From: Stieleria varia
GTDB lineage: Bacteria > Planctomycetota > Planctomycetia > Pirellulales > Pirellulaceae
Direction: 5' to 3'
Length of the DNA: 64,000 bases
NCBI RefSeq assembly: GCF_038443385.1
Contig: NZ_CP151726.1
Location: 8,308,001-8,372,000 of the forward strand
The translations under genes were made by a program, and so were the position numbers. A model generated the notes under the pieces. That model worked only from the letters and a program-made list of their open reading frames with translations. It made no database searches and was not told where the DNA came from. Positions 37,565 through 46,427 of this stretch are shown piece after piece (within the stretch, counting starts at the first letter, position 1; the number at the start of each line of letters is the position of its first letter).

Positions 37565-37966
37565 GGTGTTTTGGTAGCGGCGAACGAGCAACCATTGCCC
37601 CACACCGATCACCAAAGTTTAGCGTGCGTATCATCACGCGCCAAATTCGACCGCGCATCGTCGATCGCAACCTTCGTGGTGAAGATTGTCGGCCGCATCG
37701 ACGCCTGACGCTGGTTTCGAGCATCCGAGTCGTTCCGCCTCCAACCGTAAAGACGATTTGCCACGAAGAACACGAAAAGACACGAAGAAGGTCGCAAGCA
37801 TTCATTCATCGCGCGGACCAAGATCAGACCCGGCAACAGATCGCGATAGCGTGTCAAAGATAGCCATCAAAACAGACGACGGCAAACCAACACGACACGC
37901 ATCCTCTTCGATCACATCGATCTTTTGCCTCGCCCAAGACACCTGCGTTGGATTCATTCTTCATCC
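37565..37966. other. Cassette body without a supported gene
   Basis: About 400 bases between two attC sites. It contains ACGAAGAACACGAAAAGACACGAAGAAGG (37758-37790), a sequence type common between genes. Frames on both strands are Arg/Cys-rich translations with no family resemblance. Confidence 0.45.
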
Positions 37967-38057
37967 AACGAACGGCGGTCGTAACCGAGGACGCGCGAAA
38001 GACTCACAATTGCCAAACCGCTCAGCACGCGTCCTTCGGTGGATGTCATGGTTCGTT
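37967..38057 (-). repeat. attC recombination site
   Basis: R'' AACGAAC (38051-38057), R' GTTCGTT (37967-37973). Arms GACATCCACCGAAGGACGCGTG / GTCGTAACCGAGGACGCGCG. It ends the cassette of gene 38092-38478. Confidence 0.85.
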
Positions 38058-38091
38058 GCTACAAACACCTGAGGTAAGAACCTCAATCAAT

Positions 38092-38478
38092 CTAGATTCT
38101 ATGGTCAGCCCGAAATTTTGCGACTTCGGATTCCGTAGGGAAGTGGTCGAACGTCCTCGTAGGATAAACAATGGTACGCGGTATTGGAGTGTTCGTGTCA
38201 ACACTAGCCGGGACAAACCAGTGCTTCTCGCGTCGAATATGCGTTTCCTCGTGAATTAGGTAGCAAAGCATGAACCGTCCCCCAGTTTTCATTACCGCGA
38301 TGACATGATGTGGATCCAATTCGACAACGACGCGAATTTCCGAACTGTGGGTGAGCCGCAAATCATGTCGCAGCTCCTTGATGATCGATCGTGGACGTGG
38401 AACAAGAGCGAACGCTATGGTAAATACCGCAACCAAAAACATCAAAGTCATTACGCGGAAAGTCATCCGGCGACTCAT
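38092..38478 (-). CDS. Membrane-anchored hypothetical protein (cassette gene)
   Basis: A 128-aa protein: an N-terminal helix (about 6-25, VMTLMFLVAVFTIAFALV) and a soluble remainder with strands such as EIRVVVELDPHHVIAVMKTGGRFMLCYL. No family recognised. It starts 7 bases inside the cassette boundary. Confidence 0.6.
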   Translation of the reverse strand: MSRRMTFRVMTLMFLVAVFTIAFALVPRPRSIIKELRHDLRLTHSSEIRVVVELDPHHVIAVMKTGGRFMLCYLIHEETHIRREKHWFVPASVDTNTPIPRTIVYPTRTFDHFPTESEVAKFRADHRI

Positions 38479-38484
38479 ATTTTC

Positions 38485-38575
38485 GGCGAACGCTCACAAT
38501 CACCCGGCGGGCGCGAGTGACTGTCCATTTTGAAAACGCCCGAGTCGCCCGCTCGGGTGCATTGTGTTGTTACGC
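38485..38575 (-). repeat. attC recombination site
   Basis: R'' GGCGTAAC (38568-38575), R' GTTCGCC (38485-38491). Arms GCACCCGAGCGGGCG / CACCCGGCGGGCGCG. It ends the cassette of gene 38579-39046. Confidence 0.85.
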
Positions 38576-38578
38576 CAT

Positions 38579-39046
38579 TCAGTCCCACCATAGAACGACC
38601 ACTCGCATTCCCGGCATCAATTCAGGCGCTGCGGATGGTTTCTTGTCGGTGTTGCAGGACCACTTACTTCCAATCTCGGTCGGCATCAGTGGAGACGCCC
38701 ATTCAGCAACCTCATCGTCCGTTGCAGATGTGAGGACATAGATGGTGTCACTATCCGGCCAAATATCTTCGTCCTCCGGTTCATCAGCATATGGGCTTTC
38801 GTGAATTGCAATAAGAACGTCTTGCACAGTCGGGCGTTCCCGTATTTCGCGTAAGATTCGGTAGCATTCGGCCAATGGCGGCCGTCCAGAGCCTGCGATA
38901 TTCGGAGCAAGTGAGCTCTCGTCCCAGTTGTGTTCAAAGAAGTCTTCAATGGATACGACGGGAAGAACTGCAGTATCGGAGTCGGCATCGTACTGAGCCA
39001 TGATCTTTGCGATCACCGAATTTCGATGTTCGAGCGCAAGCGACAT
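38579..39046 (-). CDS. Hypothetical acidic protein (cassette gene)
   Basis: A 155-aa soluble, acidic protein: MSLALEHRNSVIAKIMAQYD, a helical middle (LAECYRILREIRERPTVQDVLIAI) and a C-terminal LMPGMRVVVLWWD. No signal peptide or known family. The stop lies 4 bases from the attC R''. Confidence 0.6.
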   Translation of the reverse strand: MSLALEHRNSVIAKIMAQYDADSDTAVLPVVSIEDFFEHNWDESSLAPNIAGSGRPPLAECYRILREIRERPTVQDVLIAIHESPYADEPEDEDIWPDSDTIYVLTSATDDEVAEWASPLMPTEIGSKWSCNTDKKPSAAPELMPGMRVVVLWWD

Positions 39047-39062
39047 TCAGCTTTTCTCTGTG

Positions 39063-39136
39063 GCGTAACGGCACGCGTCACCCGGTACGCGCGAAAGATT
39101 CTCAATTTCAAAACCGCCCGACTCGCGTACTCGGGG
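39063..39136 (-). repeat. attC site, part left of intron C
   Basis: R' GTTACGCC (39062-39069) with arm sequence ACGCGTCACCCGGTACGCG and its partner CGCGTACTCGGG. The R'' half (GACGAACCAAGCGATGCAC) lies at 42963-42981 beyond the intron. It belongs to the cassette of gene 42993-43769. Confidence 0.8.
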
Positions 39137-39294
39137 TGAGTAGGCCGGGGTCTCTTTGGTTTAGGTTACGGTTTGTTTTCCCTGTTTGCCACCCGTTTCC
39201 TCTGGTGGTGTCACAATATTGTAACCATGCCGCATTGACTCCCGGCCCCTCGTAGATCCGGACGTGCCGTGTTACAGCATCCGGCTCCCAGATT

Positions 39295-39399
39295 TCACTT
39301 GTCCCCCGCACTTCGCTTCGCCCGTGACATCGCGATCAGGTCCGTTAAACCGACGGGGCTCGCCAAGGGGTGACGCTCCGTGAAGAGATTGAAATCGTC
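39295..39399 (-). pseudogene. Group II intron reverse transcriptase, 3' part
   Basis: After the IS, the minus-strand frame resumes as DDFNLFTERHPLASPVGL, runs through LTDLIAM and stops at 39295. Joined to 41081-42501 with one copy of the AAATCGTC duplication removed, it restores an uninterrupted frame of about 505 aa. Confidence 0.8.
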
Positions 39400-41080
39400 G
39401 GGTGAAGTCTCGCCAGGGGGCCGTTTAGGCGGCGATTTGCGGGTTCATTGATGTAGTTGGGGCGTAAGTTCGAATCGTTGCCACGTTCTTCAATAGCGTT
39501 GCACCATAGGTGGCCTCCCATGTTCCGCTCAGCAAGATCGTCCGTAGCGTCAGAATTTGACCGGCACCCGAGTGACTCCAACGCATTCCCGATAGCTTCA
39601 ACCGCTGCGTGAAGACCGTCTTGCAAGCCGCTTCCGTCACCCCGCTGCCAATCGGAAGATGGTTGCGTTTGTAGTCATGGTACTTCAGGTAACTCGTTCG
39701 CTCTTGGATGTACCGGTACGCCTTTTGAAAATTCGCCAGTCGTGTCTTGCCCAGCTTGCGGCGACTTCGCAGACTGGCCGCCGAGTGAAGCACACGACTG
39801 GCACCACTGGGTCGTTTCAAGTCTTTCAACATCCGGCGTGCCCAGGCCACCGACTGGCGTTCTTGCGACTTGGGAAACAACGCACCCGCCATCGCCCATA
39901 CCCGTTCGCTGACATGATAGAAGTCAGCCACTCGCGTCCAATCCAGTTTCGCACCTGTGATCGGATGCTTCATTGGCCGCAGCACTCGACGAAAATAGTT
40001 CGTCTCATTGCTTCCCGAATCGGTCACGTAGGCCAACCGCGGAAGCGGGCCACTCCAACTTGTAAACAGCTCGATCAGCAACTCTGTCAGCATGGAATCC
40101 ATCGTCGTTTGCCCCAACTCAGGCGGATAAGCCAAGTAGATCGTCCCCAATCGTTTCCCCGCTCGATCGTAAACGCTCAAGGTTGCGGCAGTCGCTACTT
40201 CAAAGAACCCGAGTCGATGTCGAAGCGTGATCCCATCTCGCCCCACAGCCAGCACGGGCTTACGACTACCGCTGCTTTCGCCCGCGATTCGCAGCATTTC
40301 GATCAGCGCATCGACCTGGTGCGTTTGCCGAATCGGCTCCATCGCTGCGGCCAATGCGACAGTGCAAGCACGCAAGCGTTTGACGCCCATCGAGACGCCC
40401 GAGTTCTGTTTGATCAAAGCCAGCGTTGCTTGTTGGCTCATGCCAGCAGCAGCATGAGTCTTGCCGATCCAGTCCAGCATTGCCGGCGAGACGTTTTCCA
40501 CCAGTCCCAGCATCAATTGCAAAGGAAAGATGGTTTCTTCACCCCGTTGCCAGCTTCGGTAACCGGTTCGACAAAGGACGATGTTGCCGAAGCGTGTTGC
40601 GATCGATCGGTTGGGAGTTGGTTTGGAGCGACGACGATACCCGCTACATTGGAAGTACAGATCTTTGGGCAAGGTGTCAGCTTGACTGGGTTCAAGCGAC
40701 TGAACCACAGCTTGCAGCACCAATCGCCCGAGCTCACGAACGAGCAACAGCAAAGCGACTTCAAATTGGAAGAATGCGGTAGGAGTGATCGCCAGGGCGA
40801 GAAACGACTCAACAGTGGCGACGAACCTGGGTTTGACCGTGTCAAAAACTTGGTCGACGATTTGTTGTGCGATAAGAAATCGGTGTTGATCCGTTGCGTG
40901 CTGGTGTCCCCAGCATTTAAACTCATCCATGAGGGCGTCCTTGTGTTGCCGTATTTGTTTTGCAACATCAGTGTGACGCGGGACGCCCTCTTTATGAAAT
41001 ACCAATCCGAACTCACGCCGATCTTCGACTTACGCCCTTCGCTATCCCTCGGAATCTTGCGCCCTGGCGAGACGACACCC
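39400..41080 (-). mobile_element. ISKra4-like insertion sequence inside the intron RT gene
   Basis: A 1681-bp element. Left end GGGTGAAGTCTCGCCAGGG (39400) and right end, read inward, GGGTGTCGTCTCGCCAGGG (41080) form imperfect inverted repeats. The flanks carry the direct repeat AAATCGTC at 39392-39399 and 41081-41088, an 8-bp target duplication. The intact transposase and duplication suggest a recent insertion. Confidence 0.88.
39425..41005 (-). CDS. ISKra4-family-like transposase
   Basis: A 526-aa DDE-type transposase that fills the element. GRDGITLR, YVTDSGSNETNYF and PIGSGVTEAACKTVFTQRLK are conserved blocks around the presumed Asp/Asp/Glu residues, with HVSERVWAMAGALFP between them. The N-terminus overlaps the frame that reads through from the interrupted RT. 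No sign of a frameshift, so it is probably active. Confidence 0.82.
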   Translation of the reverse strand: MVFHKEGVPRHTDVAKQIRQHKDALMDEFKCWGHQHATDQHRFLIAQQIVDQVFDTVKPRFVATVESFLALAITPTAFFQFEVALLLLVRELGRLVLQAVVQSLEPSQADTLPKDLYFQCSGYRRRSKPTPNRSIATRFGNIVLCRTGYRSWQRGEETIFPLQLMLGLVENVSPAMLDWIGKTHAAAGMSQQATLALIKQNSGVSMGVKRLRACTVALAAAMEPIRQTHQVDALIEMLRIAGESSGSRKPVLAVGRDGITLRHRLGFFEVATAATLSVYDRAGKRLGTIYLAYPPELGQTTMDSMLTELLIELFTSWSGPLPRLAYVTDSGSNETNYFRRVLRPMKHPITGAKLDWTRVADFYHVSERVWAMAGALFPKSQERQSVAWARRMLKDLKRPSGASRVLHSAASLRSRRKLGKTRLANFQKAYRYIQERTSYLKYHDYKRNHLPIGSGVTEAACKTVFTQRLKLSGMRWSHSGAGQILTLRTILLSGTWEATYGATLLKNVATIRTYAPTTSMNPQIAA

Positions 41081-42501
41081 AAATCGTCCCAGTTCACGTA
41101 GCTCTTTTGACTGCGGCGGCTCAGGTGACGTTTTGCCATCCGGCGAACCTTGCTTCGGAACGCCATCAGCATCGGCCAATTGTCATTGATCCCGTAATAC
41201 TGATAGTGCCCCCGAAGTTTCGCGTTGAGCACTTGCCACATTTCGCCCACCGGAGTGGAGAGCTGATGATGAAACCAGAGACGCATTTCACTCAGCTTCA
41301 TACGCAGCTTCTTACCCGACGTTTTCCTTTTCAGTTTGAACTTCCCGGCACGTGACCGGCCGCAGTAATGAGTGAATCCGAGGAAGTCGAATACCGCTGG
41401 AGCGCCTTCACCCAACCGCTGGCTATCGCGACGGGCGAAACGTCCAAAACGGATCAACTTGGTTTTCTCCTCGGCGATTGACAGCGAGAACCGGGCAAGT
41501 CGCTTGGGCAATACCGCTTGGTATCTCCTCGCATCAGATTCAAGTTCAATGCCGCACACGAAATCATCAGCAAAGCGTACGATGTACGCTTCGCCCCGAA
41601 GCCGTGGCTTGACTTCTTGCTCGAACCATTGGTCCAACACGTAATTCAAATACACGTTGGCCAACAACGGGGAGAGACTTGCCCCTTGTGGGACACCGTC
41701 TTCGGTTGCCGTCAGCTTGCCATCGATCATCACTCCGGCTCTAAGAAAACCGGTGATCAGTCGAAGCATCTTCGGGTCGCTGACACGGATGCGCAGCAAT
41801 TCGATTAAGCGTTCATGAGACACATTGTCGAAGAAACCTTCGATGTCTGCGTCACTGATCCAGTTCACTCTTTGCGTGGCGATGATCGCCCCAAGTGTCG
41901 ACAGGGCCGCGTGACAGGATCGCTTGGGACGGTAACCATACGAAGCGTCATGAAAGTCGACTTCGTAGATTTGTTCCAAGATCATCACGACTGCGCGTTG
42001 GACAAGTTTGTCCTCCACGCAAGCGATACCAAGCGGCCTCGTTTTCCCATTCCCTTTGGGAATGTTCTTTCGCAAACTTGGTCTCGGCCGATAGGAGCCT
42101 CGGTGCAGTCGCAGAAGAAGGTCCTGCAGGTTGGCCCGCAGATTCTCTTCGTAGTCTTCCACCGTGACGTTGTCGACGCCGGGCGTCTTGCCTCGTTTCA
42201 ATCGGCGAAAGGCGTACCAGAGCAGCTCGTAGTTGAGCAGCGAGAAGAGGTTGTTGAAAACCGCTCCCGGGTCCGCTTTCGCTCGTTGAGAGATGCGATC
42301 CAGCCTGGTTAGCACCGTGGGTCCGTCACTGAGTACGGCCGGTGCCAGGTCTGAATCGCGTGAAATCCCGACCGCCTTCCCTCGATCGATATTACTCGAC
42401 TTCGTTCCACTTGATTGGCCTTCAAGCTTCAACGGTAGTATTCGGTCGTCCGACTCCCTGAGCGTCATTTGTCTTCGTCGCTTATTCCACTTCTCGGACA
42501 T
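41081..42501 (-). pseudogene. Group II intron reverse transcriptase/maturase, 5' part, split by IS
   Basis: From ATG 42501 (MSEKWNKRRRQ), this holds the RT domains 0-7: GVDNVTVEDYEENL, YRPRPSLRKNIPKGNGKTRPLG (motif 1-2 region), GYRPKRSCHAAL, DADIEGFFDNVSHERL, GVPQGASLSPLLANVYLN and the catalytic YIVRFADDF. The maturase X region follows (LRGHYQYYGINDN, RRSQKSYVNWDD). The frame is cut at the AAATCGTC target site by the IS; translation into the IS gives an artificial 664-aa frame. Confidence 0.88.
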
Positions 42502-42992
42502 ACTCACTCGACCACGATTGGAGATCGCGGATCGATCAAGAACCTCAGGGTCTCACTGGTTGCCTGACTGACGTTGTGTGTAGCGCGCGTGAGCCGACCA
42601 AGGCGAACAGCAAGCGTTCTTCGGGGCGCCGACTCCGGGGCTCTCCACGAAGCTCGCCAATGACGCGTCGTGAAGTATTGCCTTGGGGCATGCACAAACC
42701 TTGGGCACTGTAACCATCTGATTGGGGCCAACAGGTACCAAATTTCGGAGCTATTCCCCTTCACAGCCGCGCACACCACCCACAGTCCATTCATCCTCAC
42801 TACCTTTCTGCCTGCCTCGCTCCAGAAAGTCCAGTGCTTCAACGACTGACTTCGACCACCGGTCTTATACAGCCGCTGCAACACTCAATACTGGGCCTGT
42901 GGCTAGCAGTTACCCAGGCGGGATCTCCCCCCGCTCGTCAATCAGACCTTGCCAGTCCGCACGTGCATCGCTTGGTTCGTCCGATCTTACGT

Positions 42993-43769
42993 TCAGTGCG
43001 GAACAAGGTAGCCCTTGGCGATCATTTCATCACGAGAAATTGGTTCGCCACCGTCAATCGTAACCATCGCTCGAAGTAAATCGGGTGTCACCGACGAGTG
43101 TAAACGATAAACCGCGCCGTCGCAAAACAGAACAGCAGGACCGCTAGCGTGAGGGCTAGAGATTGAATTCAGACCATCGTTCAATGAAAACGACATCTTG
43201 TCAATGTTAAGGTCGGTTGGGTCGAGCCAGTGAACGTCCGACCGTATCGTTTCCACGATGGCGAGCGTTGTCTCAAGTCCATCAACGATTTCATCGGAGC
43301 GTCGCCATCCGCCAGGCTTGCCAAAGGCATGCACACCTACGAGCATCAGAAACGCTGTGTGATGAGCATTAGATTCGTCAATACACTGGTAAGCGTAGGG
43401 CATGCCGTGTGGTTCTTCAGGTGGTGGTCCACCGTCTGGTGGAAAGTCTTTAGTGGGCAATGGCCTAGTGTCAATCGAGATGTTGGCCTCAGAATCCCAT
43501 GGTTCATCGAAGCGATATTCGCCGTACATTGGGGACGCAAACATGAATGGAACGCAACGGATACGCCAGCTATGACCGTCACAGTCGGGCGAAGGAAAGC
43601 GGCCAAACGAAGAGTGATAGCTCTGCACAGCGTGCCCAACATACCGAAGGTTGGCGGCGCAAGTTTGTTCGGCACGTCGCTGAGAAGCGTATGGCACGAC
43701 GTAGCCGATGAATGAAATTGCCAAGAGGCTGCAAGCAATAGCGAGGGCTATTTTTGTGTTGCGTGTCAG
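42993..43769 (-). CDS. DUF1559-like protein with N-terminal membrane helix (cassette gene)
   Basis: About 258 aa. An N-terminal helix (IALAIACSLLAISFIGYVV) is followed by the DUF1559 hallmark RRAEQTCAANLRYVGHAVQSYHSSFGRFPS (here cited as NLRYVGHAVQSYHSSFGRFP). A C-terminal DGLNSISSPHASGPAVLFCDGAVYRL matches the H-x-G-G-N-x-L-F-x-D-G-S-V block of that planctomycete pseudopilin family. No ATG lies within the cassette ahead of the helix; the best start is a CTG at 43769 with AGGA upstream, so the exact N-terminus is unsure. Its attC is the one split by intron C. Confidence 0.7.
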   Translation of the reverse strand: MTRNTKIALAIACSLLAISFIGYVVPYASQRRAEQTCAANLRYVGHAVQSYHSSFGRFPSPDCDGHSWRIRCVPFMFASPMYGEYRFDEPWDSEANISIDTRPLPTKDFPPDGGPPPEEPHGMPYAYQCIDESNAHHTAFLMLVGVHAFGKPGGWRRSDEIVDGLETTLAIVETIRSDVHWLDPTDLNIDKMSFSLNDGLNSISSPHASGPAVLFCDGAVYRLHSSVTPDLLRAMVTIDGGEPISRDEMIAKGYLVPH

Positions 43770-43785
43770 AGTGCGTTCCTCTAGG

Positions 43786-43876
43786 GACGAACGATCAAAA
43801 TCACCCGGTTGCCGCCAAGTGACTCTGACTTCATGAAACGCCCGACCGGCAACTCGGGTGCATTTTTTTGTTATTT
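43786..43876 (-). repeat. attC recombination site
   Basis: R'' AAATAAC (43870-43876), R' GTTCGTC (43786-43792). Arms TGCACCCGAGTTGCCGG / TCACCCGGTTGCCGCC. It ends the cassette of gene 43904-44167. Confidence 0.85.
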
Positions 43877-43903
43877 GGCTTTGCTGCGTCCGTGGCGATT
43901 TAG

Positions 43904-44167
43904 TCATTGATCTGGTGGCATTTCCCTTGTGCATTTTGCACACACTGTTGCAGACTGGTCAATGCTCGACTGACAGAATGGGCAAAGCTTTTGAGGCCGT
44001 CCCGCTAGGCTTATAAGTAGGAATAGTGGGCCGAAGATTATTGCGTGGGGTAATGAAAACAAGACCACGAATAATGCGCGTTCGGGACGCGCGGATTTTG
44101 AGAGAAGAAGGAATGACCCAACCAGACCGAGGCCACTCCAGATAAAGATGTAGGGAAAAAGAGTCAT
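43904..44167 (-). CDS. Small membrane protein with zinc-ribbon end (cassette gene)
   Basis: An 87-aa protein: two hydrophobic helices (about 3-22 and 32-54) and a C-terminal double-CxxC zinc ribbon (CPFCQSSIDQSATVCAKC). The layout resembles small membrane zinc-ribbon proteins of unknown role. The ribbon would face the cytoplasm if the N-terminus is inside. Confidence 0.7.
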   Translation of the reverse strand: MTLFPYIFIWSGLGLVGSFLLLSKSARPERALFVVLFSLPHAIIFGPLFLLISLAGRPQKLCPFCQSSIDQSATVCAKCTREMPPDQ

Positions 44168-44240
44168 CGTGCGCCGTAAGACGATCTATTGGATTGAGGG
44201 ATCAACAGGGAGTGCAACGATCATGATCTACGCGTCTGCC

Positions 44241-44329
44241 AAATAACGGCGGCGTTGACCGAGCGACGCCATTGTGGTTTCCATGTTCATCCGCCCGATG
44301 CGTCGCTTCGGTCCAACGCATGGTTCTGT
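44241..44329 (-). repeat. attC recombination site (alpha type)
   Basis: R'' ACAGAAC (44323-44329), R' GTTATTT (44241-44247). Arms GCGTTGGACCGAAGCGACGC / GGCGTCGCTCGGTCAACGCC pair with two bulges. It is the attC of alpha copy 1. Confidence 0.9.
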
Positions 44330-44664
44330 CGTCTTCCGTGGCGGCACTGTACCGCTCGAATGCGACCATTGGATTGTATCGCATGCTCGGACGACACTGC
44401 AAATCGAGTCCTGGATTCCGCTCCTGATTTTGCCCCGCCGACGATGTGGTCGAAGTCGAATGCCGAGGCCGGACCGTCACACGCGATCCAATGGCAACAG
44501 ATGATGATACGAGTCCTGGATCGCCAGCACACGATCTCATGCACAACAGTTCGGCGAGAGGACGCATTGCCGAAGTCAACAACATGCTGTCGGCCCCAAG
44601 ATCTGCCAACTCATTCGACTGGTCGATCACTACATCGACACGCGACGATCAAGCACGGTTACGA
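44330..44664 (-). repeat. Alpha cassette body, copy 1
   Basis: The first of six copies of a ~335-bp cassette body without a convincing gene. The frames that look open in one copy are shifted in another by non-triplet indels near the segment TGGATTCCGCTCCTGATTTTG, which argues against coding. All copies keep a minus-strand TTGCAG/TTTGCAG - 18 bp - TACAAT arrangement (here -10 at about 44374). Next to attC 44665-44753. Confidence 0.75.
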
Positions 44665-44753
44665 CAGAACGGTGGCGTTAACGCGGCGGGCGCGTTTGAC
44701 TATCATTTCAAGACCGGCGTGATCGCCCGCTCGCGTTCAACGCTTGGTTCGTC
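44665..44753 (-). repeat. attC recombination site
   Basis: R'' GACGAAC (44747-44753), R' GTTCTG (44665-44670). Arms GCGTTGAACGCGAGCGGGCG / CGCCCGCCGCGTTAACGCC. It ends the cassette of gene 44757-45323; its sister site is at 54065. Confidence 0.88.
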
Positions 44754-44756
44754 CGA

Positions 44757-45323
44757 TTATGGCAGTTTCAAGCGACTTAGCTCGATCTTAAATCGATCGT
44801 CAAAGATCTTGTCAATCGGAGCGTCTTTGAGAGCATCCATGAAGTTCCTGTCATTTTCAGCCACGTAAACCAATGACTGCTCTGAATTCTCGTATTTGAG
44901 GAATTTGCCGTTAATCTTGCCGTCGGCGACCATCTGTTTGATATTGTCGCCATTTGGAAACATTAGAGTGATCTTGTCTGTGCCGTCCCGACGCATCAGC
45001 ATGAAACCGTATCCGGCCTCCGATTCGATTTTCGTCTTGATGCGAACGCATAGCATGTCACGATCACCAACACGTGTCGGGACCGCAATGGAATCCATGA
45101 GTTCAAATTGGTCGTCCGCTCGTCGTGAAATAGATCCGATTAACAGCTCGCCTTTGGCGGTCAATTCTGCACGCCATAGTTCTTTGTCTCGATCAGAACA
45201 CCACCATCCAACAAGCTCCCGCGTTTGCACCTTGGTCCATCGAGTTCCAGGTACGTCGCGAACACGTACGACGGTGCATCCACAGATGAGAACGACCATC
45301 ATGAGATAGGCTATAGAACGCAT
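44757..45323 (-). CDS. Putative lipoprotein (cassette gene)
   Basis: A 188-aa protein. The N-terminal MRSIAYLMMVVLICGCTVV has a lipobox-like ICGC, so it is likely lipid-anchored. The mature part (RELVGWWCSDRDKELWRAELTAKGELLIG, FKIELSRL) looks like a small beta-rich domain similar in layout to lipocalin/DUF-type lipoproteins, with no specific match recalled. Confidence 0.65.
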   Translation of the reverse strand: MRSIAYLMMVVLICGCTVVRVRDVPGTRWTKVQTRELVGWWCSDRDKELWRAELTAKGELLIGSISRRADDQFELMDSIAVPTRVGDRDMLCVRIKTKIESEAGYGFMLMRRDGTDKITLMFPNGDNIKQMVADGKINGKFLKYENSEQSLVYVAENDRNFMDALKDAPIDKIFDDRFKIELSRLKLP

Positions 45324-45338
45324 GATGATCCTTGTAAG

Positions 45339-45428
45339 AACGAACGTCAGTGGTCACCCGGCACGCGCGGTTGACTCTCCATTTCGAAACGCCCGACTCG
45401 CGTGCTCGGGTGCACCACATTGTTACCC
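45339..45428 (-). repeat. attC recombination site
   Basis: R'' GGGTAAC (45422-45428), R' GTTCGTT (45339-45345). Arms TGCACCCGAGCACGCGAG / GTCACCCGGCACGCGCG. R'' supplies the TAA stop of gene 45423-45809. Confidence 0.88.
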
Positions 45429-45809
45429 GCTGTCCGGCGGTCGATACGGGTTGCCGTCCTCAGGTCGCGGATCGACTTTGTTCGTGATTGGGGTTGATGA
45501 ATCAGGTCGATCAAATAGGAGGCGAAAGCCGCCATGAATCCAACCGCCAGCCAAGCCAACTAGCAAACCGAACCATGACAAGATCATCGGCCCCATTCCC
45601 GTCGTCGGATTTGGCCAGTTCAGAATGTACGCAACCAGCCCGGGACCCATGAAACCAATTGCGACCCATTCTGGAATGTATCGGCCGTGAACGTACTTGC
45701 GTCTGGAATCCTTTGAAACACGTTTGTGCTCGTGTCGTCCCATCCAATAGATGCCCGCTCCGAAAAAGAGCAGCGTACCGATGTCGGTCAACAGTCGCGA
45801 TTCGGGCAT
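45423..45809 (-). CDS. Small membrane protein with NPYRPP tail (cassette gene)
   Basis: 128 aa from ATG 45809 (an in-frame GTG lies at 45827). Helices at about 5-22, 47-64 and 74-95. The C-terminus DPRPEDGNPYRPPDSG contains an NPYxPP motif seen in several planctomycete small proteins. The stop codon lies in the attC. Function unknown. Confidence 0.62.
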   Translation of the reverse strand: MPESRLLTDIGTLLFFGAGIYWMGRHEHKRVSKDSRRKYVHGRYIPEWVAIGFMGPGLVAYILNWPNPTTGMGPMILSWFGLLVGLAGGWIHGGFRLLFDRPDSSTPITNKVDPRPEDGNPYRPPDSG

Positions 45810-45833
45810 GGCAATGGATGAAGCCACCCTGTC

Positions 45834-45925
45834 GGGTAACGGCGGCCGTCACCGAGCCGCCGGAGACACGCTCTCCATTGGCAAACCGCGCGATCGGCGG
45901 CTTCGTGTGCACGGCATTGTTATTT
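45834..45925 (-). repeat. attC recombination site
   Basis: R'' AAATAAC (45919-45925), R' GTTACCC (45834-45840). Arms GTGCACACGAAGCCGCCG / CGGCGGCTCGGTGACGGCC. It ends the cassette of gene 45920-46411. Confidence 0.88.
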
Positions 45926-46411
45926 GGCATTTTCGTATTGAGATCGAAGTTTTTTGAGGTCAGTATCGCTGATCAGGTCTTTCGTGCAACCAGACTCATT
46001 GAGTATCCAACGCCAAAGATCGTAGTCATGGTGGATTCGTGGGCATTCCAACTCACCCGACCAACGAACGTCGTCAGCCCGCCATCCTGAAATCCGCATG
46101 TGCAATGTTCCGTTGTCATCGAATGAATGCCATTCACGCCAATACCATGTCGTATCAGTTGGCTGTTCGTAGCACTGTTGCCACCACGGCGGCGGATTAG
46201 TGATCTGCTGGTACTTGGTCATGTGTAGCGGATCGCCTTTGCAGATCAGCTCGAATCCGGTGCCATCCTCGTTGAACGATACGACCATTTTCTCGCCGCA
46301 TGCCGGGCAAGGAGTGGCAGCGATCGAATCAAGAGACGCGTGGCTGCGAACCATGGCGATTAGGTGATCGGCTTCGTCGTCGAAAATGCCATAGGTGGAT
46401 TGCATCTTCAT
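45920..46411 (-). CDS. Hypothetical protein with CxxC knuckle (cassette gene)
   Basis: A 163-aa protein: an N-terminal helix, a CPACGEKMVVSFNEDGTGFELICKG segment that may bind zinc, then a Trp-rich region (PPPWWQQCY, TTWYWREW, YDLWRWIL). No signal peptide or membrane helix. Function unknown. Confidence 0.62.
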   Translation of the reverse strand: MKMQSTYGIFDDEADHLIAMVRSHASLDSIAATPCPACGEKMVVSFNEDGTGFELICKGDPLHMTKYQQITNPPPWWQQCYEQPTDTTWYWREWHSFDDNGTLHMRISGWRADDVRWSGELECPRIHHDYDLWRWILNESGCTKDLISDTDLKKLRSQYENAK

Positions 46412-46427
46412 ACGACATCCTCAGCCA

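Larger units (their letters stand above)
39137..42962 (-). mobile_element. Group II intron C (attC-targeting class C) carrying an RT gene and an IS
   Basis: Minus strand: 5' end GTGCGGACTGGCAAGGTCTG at 42962, 3' end near 39137 (a few bases uncertain). Domain V (GAGCCGGATGC...GCACGTCCGGATCTA) is at 39253-39287, just after the RT stop codon. Without the IS the intron would be about 2.1 kb, normal for class C introns. It sits within the attC of the next cassette, as expected of class C-attC introns, which recognise attC stem-loops. Confidence 0.85.

Noticed and set aside
40513..42507. A 664-aa reverse-transcriptase frame
   Set aside because: The last ~190 codons are the IS read in the wrong frame. 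The true gene is split at the AAATCGTC duplication.
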